5,845 nucleotides of DNA from Chrysiogenia bacterium (GTDB taxonomy: Bacteria; JAGRBM01): the NCBI GenBank assembly GCA_020434085.1, contig JAGRBM010000328.1, forward strand, positions 1-5,845, written 5' to 3'. Shown here piece after piece: positions 1-5,845 of this stretch (the stretch's first letter is position 1; each line of letters opens with the position of its first letter). The position numbers and the translations under genes were made by a program. The notes under the pieces are model-generated. The model saw only the letters and a program-made list of their open reading frames with translations. It did no database searches and was not told the origin of the DNA.

Positions 1-2268
1 ATGCCGGGTATCTGTCGCGGCCGCGCCACGGTGCACGACTACGATTGCGACGGTACGCCAAACGGTGAGGACGACGACATCGATGCCGATGGCGTGGGCG
101 AAGCCGACAACGCCGACCGTTTCCCCTTCGATCCCACCGAGTTTTCCGACAACGACCTCGACGGCATCGGCGACAATGCCGATCTCGATGACGACAACGA
201 CGGCCTCCCCGACGAGCTGGAGTGCCAGCCCGAGGAGATGCTCGCGCTGCTTCGTGAGCAGACTTCCTTCGGCGCGCTCGACTTTGACAATGGCCCCTGT
301 GACGGCAACCCCGACCCGGGCGTGGTGAGCCCGTTGGTGACGGCCGGGGACCTGATCAACGACGTCAACGGCTGCTTTGGCGGCGTCTCCCTGAACTCGC
401 GCCGGTGCACGTTCACCAATCCGCGCTTTCCCGATTCCGATCTCGACGGTCTCTCGGATGGCGCCGAGTGGGCCGCTCTCAAGCAGTTCCTCGGCTGCGC
501 GGTTTCCGAAGAGATCTTCGATGCGGGCTGCCCGCTCGACGTGGTGACGATCACCTATCCCGATACGAGCGGTCCGATGCTGCCGCCGCTGGCGCTCAAG
601 CAGACCTACCCGCCGCTCGATCCCAACACCGATGCCGATCGCCCCGATGGTGTTCCCATTACGGCCAAGGACGATCCGGCCGCGCTCGACGGATTCGATC
701 CCTCGCCCTACATCGTGGGCACTGCGCTGGACGTCGATTCCGACAACGACGGACTCTCCGACAGTGACGAGCGTTTCTACGGGACCAACCCCTTCCGCGC
801 CGACAGCGACGGGGACGGCATGCTCGATCGGGCTGAGGTGGCCCGCGACATCGAGGATCTGCCCACCGAGTGCGGCGCGAACTACTGCAGCACGCCCAAC
901 CCCGTATTCGAGATCGCGACCTTCGACATCGTCGTGCAGCCCGAGATCAACCTGGTGCACCGTATCTGTCGCTACAATCCGTGCGACCCGCTCCAGCTCT
1001 GCGGGCAGTGCACGGGTTCGGGCGTTTTTGTCGGTGGCGCGCTGATGGCGCCGCTGCCGATGGGCACTCCCTCGCTCAATCCCAACGTGGCGGACGTCGA
1101 TGGCGACGGCATTCCCGACGGGACCGAATCGGCCGGCTTCTCCCTGCGCAACGGCGTGGTCGTGCACACCAATCCGGTGCTGGCCGATACCGACGGCGAT
1201 GAGGAAGCGCCCAATCCCAACTGCAGCGATCCCGATACCGTCGGCGGCGACCTGTGTGACGGGATCGGTGACGAGGGCACGCCCATCAGCTTCAACGACC
1301 GGATCGACAACTGCCCGACCCATGGCAACTCCGACCAGCGTGACTCGGACTTCGACGGAGCCGGTGACGTGCTCACGGATCTCACCTTCCCGGGCGGCGT
1401 TCGCACCAGCACGTTCGGCGGCGCGGCCGGTTGCGATCTCAATGTCACGATCCGCCAGCTCTCGGGCATGGATTACGACGGCGACGGTATCGACGACAAT
1501 CGCGAGGTGCAGCCCCAGGCCGGGCAGATCATTCAGACCAACCCCGGAGACGCCGACACCGACAATGACGGGATCAACGACGGGACGGATAACTGCCCAC
1601 TCACGGTGAATTCCTTCCAGGCGCTGTTCGAGAACTTCAGCGTTGCAACCGTGCAGAACAGCACGCTCTATTCGATCCAGGTGCGCAGCACCGACCTGAG
1701 CGGGCCGAGCGTGACGACCCAGACGGTCAGCTACATGTCGGACGCCGATGCCACCAAGCCGGAGATCCTCTGCGGGCTCGAAACGCAGCTTACCCTGGCG
1801 GGAATCCCCGGCGTCCTGCACAACACGATCCCGCTCGATTGCCCCAATCTGGTTTCGCTTCCCGGGGAGCCGCGGGTGAAACTGACCGAGCAGAACTCGA
1901 CCTTCGAGCTGGAGATCCTTTCCCAAACGGCGAACCTCTCGCGCACTTCGGGCACCGGCCAGCTCAATCAGGACGAGGACAAATACGGCGCGGCCTGTGA
2001 CAGCGACGATCTCGATCGCAGCGGCGGCCACCAGATCTTCCTGAACACGAACGATCCCGACTTCGACGGATTGATGGATTACGAAGAGAACTTCGGCCTG
2101 CGTCTGGGCGGATTCCGCACCTCAACCACGCGCGCCGACAGCGACGGCGACGGGATCATCGACTCGGTCGACAACTGCCCGTGCGCATCCAACCCTGCGC
2201 AGGAAGACGATGACCTCGACGGAATCGGCGATGTCTGCGAGTCTTCCTTCGGCGTTTCCTGTCAGTAG
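1..2268 (+). CDS. Thrombospondin type 3 repeat surface/secreted protein, probably 5'-partial
   Basis: The frame is open for 755 codons and ends in TAG. The first base of the window is the A of an ATG, so upstream sequence is invisible. No signal peptide follows that ATG, so I suspect the real start lies outside. Acidic calcium-binding repeats of the TSP3 type (DxDxDGxxD) recur at about residues 13-30, 50-72, 145-153, 245-256, 268-279, 365-376, 435-456, 491-502, 517-532, 658-667, 685-696 and 713-746. Several have the full DNCP...NxxQ...DxDxDGxGDxC form, and cysteines are frequent, which suggests disulfides and an extracytoplasmic location. TSP3 repeats in general wrap Ca2+ ions and act as rigid spacers. 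Non-repeat segments lie at about 73-143, 157-240, 281-360 and 541-654. The C-terminus ends just after a repeat, with no OmpA domain, hydrophobic tail or sorting signal that I can see. The function beyond a Ca-dependent surface or matrix protein is unknown. Confidence 0.85.
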   Translation: MPGICRGRATVHDYDCDGTPNGEDDDIDADGVGEADNADRFPFDPTEFSDNDLDGIGDNADLDDDNDGLPDELECQPEEMLALLREQTSFGALDFDNGPCDGNPDPGVVSPLVTAGDLINDVNGCFGGVSLNSRRCTFTNPRFPDSDLDGLSDGAEWAALKQFLGCAVSEEIFDAGCPLDVVTITYPDTSGPMLPPLALKQTYPPLDPNTDADRPDGVPITAKDDPAALDGFDPSPYIVGTALDVDSDNDGLSDSDERFYGTNPFRADSDGDGMLDRAEVARDIEDLPTECGANYCSTPNPVFEIATFDIVVQPEINLVHRICRYNPCDPLQLCGQCTGSGVFVGGALMAPLPMGTPSLNPNVADVDGDGIPDGTESAGFSLRNGVVVHTNPVLADTDGDEEAPNPNCSDPDTVGGDLCDGIGDEGTPISFNDRIDNCPTHGNSDQRDSDFDGAGDVLTDLTFPGGVRTSTFGGAAGCDLNVTIRQLSGMDYDGDGIDDNREVQPQAGQIIQTNPGDADTDNDGINDGTDNCPLTVNSFQALFENFSVATVQNSTLYSIQVRSTDLSGPSVTTQTVSYMSDADATKPEILCGLETQLTLAGIPGVLHNTIPLDCPNLVSLPGEPRVKLTEQNSTFELEILSQTANLSRTSGTGQLNQDEDKYGAACDSDDLDRSGGHQIFLNTNDPDFDGLMDYEENFGLRLGGFRTSTTRADSDGDGIIDSVDNCPCASNPAQEDDDLDGIGDVCESSFGVSCQ
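1621..1962 (+). other. 114-residue segment inserted inside one TSP3 repeat
   Basis: Residues 530-540 (DNCPLTVNSFQ) begin a canonical TSP3 repeat, and residues 655-667 (LNQDEDKYGAACD) finish it. Joining residue 540 to 655 restores a full-length repeat of the form NxxQxxxDxDxxGxxCD with correct spacing. The 114 residues between are not acidic-repeat sequence. They are rich in Thr, Ser, Val and Leu in alternating patterns that suggest beta strands, and carry two cysteines (591 and 614). I read them as a small beta-type domain looped out of the calcium-binding rod. I do not recognise the fold. Confidence 0.6.
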
Positions 2269-2287
2269 AGAGTGCCGATTCGAAAAG

Positions 2288-2357
2288 GTAGGGGCGGGGT
2301 TCACCCGCCCTTTGTTTGTGCCATTACGTAACAAGGGCGGGTAGACCCCGCCCCTAC
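2288..2357. terminator. Twin GC-rich hairpin repeat; likely bidirectional terminator between convergent genes
   Basis: Two 25-nt arms (2288-2312 and 2333-2357) are inverted copies matching at 23 of 25 positions, beginning GTAGGGGCGGGG. Each arm is itself a hairpin: GGGCGGG 2292-2298 with CCCGCCC 2304-2310, and GGGCGGG 2335-2341 with CCCGCCC 2347-2353, each with a 5-nt loop. On the plus strand the first stem is followed by TTTGTTTGTG; on the minus strand the other stem is followed by TTGTTACG. The element lies 19 bp after the TSP3 stop and 21 bp beyond the ATPase stop, so it could end both transcripts. The spacer contains the palindrome TTACGTAA (2324-2331). A GTAGGGGC-type twin palindrome is typical of dispersed intergenic repeats, so it is probably repeated elsewhere in the genome. 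Confidence 0.7.
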
Positions 2358-2378
2358 ACATACAAACCAAAATGACCG

Positions 2379-3362
<984 letters not shown>

Positions 3363-3375
3363 GGATTGCAGAGAC

Positions 3376-4095
3376 CTAGAGGTTCTTGAATTCTTCGATG
3401 AACTCTTCTTTGGTGATGAGTCCCTTGCGCGAGAGCAGGCGCAGCAGGGCGAGCATTTCCTTGGAGGGACGCGGACGGCCGTCGTCCCTGCCTTCCATCT
3501 TTCCGTCTGCAGAAAGAGTGACTTCCTCGCGATGGGTCAGCTCGGACTTGGGCTCGTGCTGGGGCCTGGCCGCATCAGGAGCCAGTCGCATGGGGATGGG
3601 CTGAAGCTCATCCTTGCCTTCGCTTTCGATCCCGGATTCGGCGACCGGGCCGCCGTGATAGTAGCGGCGAATCGCATCCTGAATCTGGGACTCCATGGCA
3701 ATCACGGGCTTGACCATGTGACCGGTCGCGAACTGGAGCTCGTCGAGAACGCCCAGGTTGGCCGGGTCGCTCATGGCAAGATACAGCACCTTGCGATTGC
3801 CCTCTTCCTTGAGCATGACGGGAATGATGCCGTGCTTCTCGGCCTTTTCGACCGCAACGATCTTCACCACTTCGGCGGGAATGTCCGTGGTGCGCAGGTT
3901 CACGTTGGGGATCTTGAGCTGGCTCGAAAGGGCCTTGGCCATCACTTCCTCGGTCACGAAACCGAGCTTGACCAGCGTGGTACCCAGCCGGGCACCCCAG
4001 CGTTGCTGGTCGGCAAGGGCACTGCGGAGCTGGAACTCGTCGATGACTCCGGCATCGACGAGGATCTCTCCGAGACGTCTGCGCTGTGTGGCCAT
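3376..4095 (-). CDS. Stand-alone MshEN (GspE N-terminal type) protein, predicted c-di-GMP binder
   Basis: A 239 aa soluble protein. Residues 1-146 match the N-terminal domain of type II secretion/type IV pilus ATPases (MshEN). Two 24-residue motifs fit the c-di-GMP-binding consensus RLGxx..G..Q throughout: R7-L8-G9, G16, L27, Q30, then exactly five residues, then R36-L37-G38, G45, L56, Q59. The second half of the domain includes [11 protein letters not shown] (89-99) and the AMSDP turn (107-111). A polar linker (about 147-210) leads to a C-terminal helical hairpin (211-239, [16 protein letters not shown]) resembling SHOCT-type short C-terminal modules. No Walker motifs or ATPase domain are present, although family ATPases usually exceed 500 aa. 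The ATG has a good Shine-Dalgarno (GGGAG, 5 nt spacing). It lies 54 bp after the paralog's stop and 13 bp before the transporter ATPase gene, so co-transcription is likely. c-di-GMP binding is inferred from motif fit; the partner is unknown. Confidence 0.85.
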   Translation of the reverse strand: MATQRRRLGEILVDAGVIDEFQLRSALADQQRWGARLGTTLVKLGFVTEEVMAKALSSQLKIPNVNLRTTDIPAEVVKIVAVEKAEKHGIIPVMLKEEGNRKVLYLAMSDPANLGVLDELQFATGHMVKPVIAMESQIQDAIRRYYHGGPVAESGIESEGKDELQPIPMRLAPDAARPQHEPKSELTHREEVTLSADGKMEGRDDGRPRPSKEMLALLRLLSRKGLITKEEFIEEFKNL

Positions 4096-4149
4096 GAATT
4101 CTCCCTTACGGATTCCCCGGAAGCGGCTTTTTGACCCGCTCCCGTCTAC

Positions 4150-5097
4150 TTAGTCAGGTTTTGCCGCGCGGCGCAATGCCGCCACATATTCTTCGCGGGT
4201 CAGGACGCCCTTGCTCTCGAGCAGCTCCAGCAGCACACGGATTGCCACCAGCTCTTTGGAGGGCCCGGCCTCATCACTCGTCTTGTCGGGCAGGTTCTCG
4301 ACCACACCCACCAGTTCAAAGCTCGGGTCCTCTGCCATGGCGTCCTCTCGGGCAGCTTCTTCAGGGTCTTCTGGAATGGGGCCGGCTGCTTCGAGATGCG
4401 CGTTGGCCGCCGGCACTTCCTGCCAGGTCTCGGCCGGTTCGACTTCCAGCTCCACCTCGGGCAGGTCGGAATCGTCGGCCGCCGCGCTCGTGTCGACTTC
4501 GAGTTCCGTCTCTGGGGGCGGCGGGGGCGCGGGGGCCTCTGCCGGCTCGGCCGGGGGATTCTCGCGCAGGGGGTAGAGCTCCTGCCCGATGGAGTCGCGC
4601 ATGGTGGCCGAATCCAGGGCCACCGACCGGAAGGGGGTGGCCTTTTGGTCGTAAGCGGCCTCGATGGCGCGCTCGAGCTCGCGCTCGCCGCTGACGAGGC
4701 GCAGGAATTCGACGCCCGCCATATCGGGGCGCAGCATCAGCTTGTCCACGCTCTCGGGATCGGAGAGCGCCACTTCGAGCAGGGTCTGGCCGCCGCGCTC
4801 TTCGAGTCGCAACGGCAGGACGCGGTTTTCCCAGGCGTCCTGAAAATCGAGTTTTTCGAGAGCGGCGGGCTGGGGCGCGCGCAGCCGGTCGCGATCGGCC
4901 ACGCCCAGGCTGTAGCCGCGCGAGAGCAGGTGCAGGACCCGGCTCTCGGGCACGAGGCCCATGCGCACCAGCGAGCCCGGCAGCGTGCCACCGGCCCGGC
5001 GCATGCGCTTTCGCGCCGCCGAGAGCTGGAGCGAATCGATCAGTCCGGCATCGAGCAGGATTCGCTCTGTCTGGTCAGGATGTGGATTGGCCGCCAC
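4150..5097 (-). CDS. Degenerate MshEN-domain paralog with acidic/proline-rich linker
   Basis: A 315 aa soluble protein, paralogous to the 239 aa gene downstream. Residues 9-149 keep the MshEN outline: LLDAGLID (14-21), LVRMGLV (43-49), RVLPLRLEERG (92-102), ALSDP (110-114) and a terminal helix ending AIEAAY (144-149). The ligand positions are changed: motif 1 has Q9-T10-E11 instead of RLG and Met32 instead of Gln; motif 2 has T38-L39-P40 and Gly61 instead of Gln. c-di-GMP binding in the known mode is therefore unlikely. Residues about 150-279 form a low-complexity acidic and Pro/Ala-rich linker with five prolines at 191-195. The end (280-315, LLELLESKGVLTREEY) matches the C-terminal motif of the 239 aa protein at 9 of 16 positions. 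The GTG start is chosen because GAGGG lies 9 nt upstream and the MshEN similarity begins soon after. The function is unknown; it may be a structural partner of the downstream paralog. Confidence 0.8.
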   Translation of the reverse strand: MAANPHPDQTERILLDAGLIDSLQLSAARKRMRRAGGTLPGSLVRMGLVPESRVLHLLSRGYSLGVADRDRLRAPQPAALEKLDFQDAWENRVLPLRLEERGGQTLLEVALSDPESVDKLMLRPDMAGVEFLRLVSGERELERAIEAAYDQKATPFRSVALDSATMRDSIGQELYPLRENPPAEPAEAPAPPPPPETELEVDTSAAADDSDLPEVELEVEPAETWQEVPAANAHLEAAGPIPEDPEEAAREDAMAEDPSFELVGVVENLPDKTSDEAGPSKELVAIRVLLELLESKGVLTREEYVAALRRAAKPD

Positions 5098-5106
5098 GCA
5101 ACTCTA

Positions 5107-5111
5107 CCCTC
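5107..5111 (-). promoter_or_regulatory. Ribosome binding site for the GTG-started MshEN paralog
   Basis: On the minus strand GAGGG lies 9 nt before the GTG at 5097-5095. It supports the GTG over any downstream in-frame start. A CCCT at 5121-5118 just upstream can pair with its AGGG (5110-5107), so the site could be partly masked in RNA. Confidence 0.5.
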
Positions 5112-5118
5112 AAGTACA

Positions 5119-5169
5119 GGGGATGTATCAGCTTGCACCCGGAGCGCCGCGCGGCGCTCACAGATCCCC
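5119..5169 (-). promoter_or_regulatory. Structured leader upstream of the MshEN paralog, with an 18-bp perfect palindrome
   Basis: GAGCGCCGCGCGGCGCTC at 5142-5159 is a perfect 18-bp palindrome that could form a 7-bp hairpin with a GCGC loop. It is enclosed by GGGGAT (5119-5124) and ATCCCC (5164-5169), a perfect 6-bp complementary pair; the longer flanks 5119-5132 and 5156-5169 pair at 11 of 14 positions. The whole would lie in the 5' leader if the promoter at 5200-5229 is used. It could be an operator, a leader hairpin or part of a dispersed repeat; the sequence alone does not decide. Confidence 0.45.
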
Positions 5170-5188
5170 GCCTTTGCCGTGGTGACAG
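5161..5188. repeat. Degenerate REP-like palindrome (ATCCCCGCCTT...TGAC type)
   Basis: The segment resembles the dispersed proteobacterial intergenic palindrome that reads roughly GGATCCCCGCCTTCGCGGGGATGACG. Here GATCCCCGCCTT is intact, while the second arm is decayed (GCCGTGGTGAC). It leaves an imperfect hairpin at about 5166-5182. The consensus is quoted from general familiarity with such elements, not from a search. Confidence 0.45.
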
Positions 5189-5199
5189 AAGGACTCAGG

Positions 5200-5229
5200 A
5201 GTATACGGGAAAAACGGGCGGCTTTCCAA
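5200..5229 (-). promoter_or_regulatory. Putative sigma-70-type promoter for the MshEN-MshEN-dppD cluster
   Basis: Reading the minus strand, TTGGAA (5229-5224, 4 of 6 to TTGACA) is followed after 18 nt by TATACT (5205-5200, 5 of 6 to TATAAT). Transcription would begin near 5193, giving a leader of about 95 nt before the GTG at 5097. It lies downstream of the twin palindrome that follows the permease gene, so it could drive the three-gene cluster independently. This is the best -10/-35 pair I see in the gap; it is untested. Confidence 0.4.
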
Positions 5230-5247
5230 CCCCCTGAAATGTGGGGG
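5230..5247. repeat. Short inverted repeat CCCCC-8 nt-GGGGG
   Basis: CCCCC (5230-5234) and GGGGG (5243-5247) are separated by TGAAATGT. The stem is short but very GC-rich and abuts the putative -35 box. On the plus strand it is followed by AAAAGAGGAG, so it is not a terminator in that direction. It may be a remnant of the palindromic repeats on either side. Confidence 0.35.
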
Positions 5248-5282
5248 AAAAGAGGAGAACGCGGCGTGAGCCACTTCACAAT

Positions 5283-5393
5283 TCAGCGCTTCCCCCGCGC
5301 CGGGGGAAGCTGCCCGGCAGGGCAGAAGGGGGGCTGAAAGAGCCCCCTCAGTCCGCTTCGCGGCCGGCTCCCCCGGTCGCGGGGGCGCGCTGA
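5283..5393. repeat. 111-bp twin-palindrome repeat (BIME/MITE-like) after the permease gene
   Basis: Two copies of the same roughly 50-bp palindromic unit face each other, centred at 5338. The outer ends are inverted: TCAGCGC (5283-5289) with GCGCTGA (5387-5393), continuing inward as CCCCCGCG against CGCGGGGG. The first unit holds a perfect 9-bp hairpin (GCTTCCCCC 5288-5296, GGGGGAAGC 5302-5310) and a 6-bp one (CTGCCC 5310-5315, GGGCAG 5320-5325). The centre is GGGGGCT-gaaag-AGCCCCC (5329-5347). The second unit holds CCGC-TTC-GCGG (5353-5363) and CCCCC/GGGGG (5370-5374, 5381-5385). It starts 21 bp past the permease stop. There is no T-run, so it would end transcription only by structure or with Rho; it may also protect mRNA ends. 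Confidence 0.7.
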
Positions 5394-5414
5394 GCGGTTC
5401 GCCTGCGGCGACTT

Positions 5415-5845
5415 CTACCTCGCCAGCCTCGGGTCCGTCGCGTCGCGCAGGCCCTCACCGACGAGGTTGAAGGCGGTAATCGTGATGAAGATCGCCGCGC
5501 CGGGGAAGACGGTGAGCCACCAGGCGAACTCGATGTAGGCGCGCGACTGGGAGAGGGCCTCGCCCCAGGATGCCGTGGGCGGCGGGACGCCAAAGCCCAG
5601 GAAGGCCAGCGAGCTCTCGACCAGGATGGCGGCGGCAATGCCGAAGGTGGCGCTCACCATGGCCGGCGCCAGGGAGTTGGGCAGGATGTGGCGGAAGATG
5701 ATGCGTGAGTTCGCGACGCCCAGCGAGCGGGCGGCCTGCACGTAGTCCATGGTTCGGACCTTGAGCACTTCGGCACGGATGAGCCGCGCGATGCCCGTCC
5801 AGCTGGTCAAGCCGATCACCACCATGATGATCATCATGCTCGGTG
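5415..5845 (-). CDS. dppC: Peptide/oligopeptide ABC transporter permease (DppC/OppC family), C-terminal part
   Basis: The minus-strand frame is open from the right edge to TAG at 5417-5415 and holds the last 143 or so residues. An ATG at 5837 is in frame but is internal, because codons before it stay open and the family is about 300 aa long. The cytoplasmic EAA loop that docks on the ATPase is clear: DYVQAARSLG followed by IIFRHILPN. It is flanked by hydrophobic segments near the start (MMIIMVVIGLTSW), after the loop (SATFGIAAAILVESSLAFLGFG) and near the end (WWLTVFPGAAIFITITAFNLVGEGL). The C-terminus LRDATDPRL is typical of DppC/OppC. It acts in the inner membrane as one half of the transport channel, presumably with a DppB-like subunit beyond the edge. 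Its usual ATPase partner lies on the same strand but two genes further on. Dpp versus Opp and the substrate are not resolved. Confidence 0.9.
   Translation of the reverse strand, partial: PSMMIIMVVIGLTSWTGIARLIRAEVLKVRTMDYVQAARSLGVANSRIIFRHILPNSLAPAMVSATFGIAAAILVESSLAFLGFGVPPPTASWGEALSQSRAYIEFAWWLTVFPGAAIFITITAFNLVGEGLRDATDPRLAR

Noticed and set aside
1-2268. TSP3 repeats as a part of an OmpA-like porin
   Set aside because: No OmpA peptidoglycan-binding domain follows the repeats, and no beta-barrel strands are evident in the visible part.
2122-2370. 82-codon minus-strand frame spanning the twin hairpin and the end of the TSP3 gene
   Set aside because: Its first third is the translated repeat and the rest is antisense to acidic TSP3 codons. 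Such repeat-derived frames are commonly miscalled.
3376-5097. Truncated type II secretion/pilus ATPases (pseudogenes)
   Set aside because: Both frames are intact, have ribosome sites and finish with a shared C-terminal motif not derived from an ATPase domain, so they look like designed short proteins rather than broken ATPases.
5098-5193. GEMM-I type c-di-GMP riboswitch in the leader, suggested by CACGGCAAAGGCGGGG on the minus strand
   Set aside because: Only one CAAA-containing element is present. The second ACGCAAAGCC-like strand and the downstream receptor helix are missing, and the segment fits a decayed REP-like palindrome better.
4396-5337. Open 313-codon plus-strand frame opposite the MshEN paralog
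   Set aside because: It is antisense to a supported gene and ends inside the palindromic repeat; it is a shadow frame.
5266-5337. 23-codon plus-strand frame with GTG start and GAGGAG 7 nt upstream
   Set aside because: Most of the frame is the palindromic repeat itself, so the good ribosome site is probably coincidental.

Overview
The window is GC-rich and has no recognisable RNA genes, CRISPR array or transposase. Three things suggest a Gram-negative, deltaproteobacteria-like organism (for example Myxococcota or a related lineage): a large Cys-rich thrombospondin type 3 (TSP3) repeat protein, stand-alone MshEN (GspE N-terminal type) domain proteins, and several intergenic palindromic repeats. 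This placement is inferred from gene types and is only moderately to weakly supported.

Layout. Positions 1-2268 (+) hold a TSP3-repeat, calcium-binding type surface protein that is probably cut off by the left edge. It converges on a minus-strand cluster, and the 110 bp between them (2269-2378) carries a twin GC-rich hairpin that looks like a bidirectional terminator built from a dispersed repeat. On the minus strand, in transcription order, come: the C-terminal half of a Dpp/Opp-type ABC permease (5415 to beyond 5845); a 317 bp intergenic region full of palindromic repeats and a plausible promoter (5098-5414); a 315 aa MshEN-fold protein with a GTG start (4150-5097); a 239 aa MshEN-fold protein (3376-4095); and a complete Dpp/Opp-type ATPase (2379-3362).

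How the genes may work together. The two MshEN proteins are tandem paralogs. Each has an N-terminal MshEN-like domain, a variable charged or Pro-rich linker and a matching C-terminal helical motif, and neither has a secretion ATPase domain. The 239 aa protein keeps every consensus position of both 24-residue cyclic-di-GMP-binding motifs, with the exact 5-residue spacer. The 315 aa paralog keeps the hydrophobic scaffold and central glycines but has lost the Arg, Gly and Gln ligand positions of both motifs. This sensing/non-sensing pair sits between the permease and ATPase genes of an Opp/Dpp system, 13 bp upstream of the ATPase. It is the best candidate here for an undescribed arrangement: possible c-di-GMP-linked control of, or co-expression with, a peptide-type transporter. 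The link to the transporter is inferred only from gene order.
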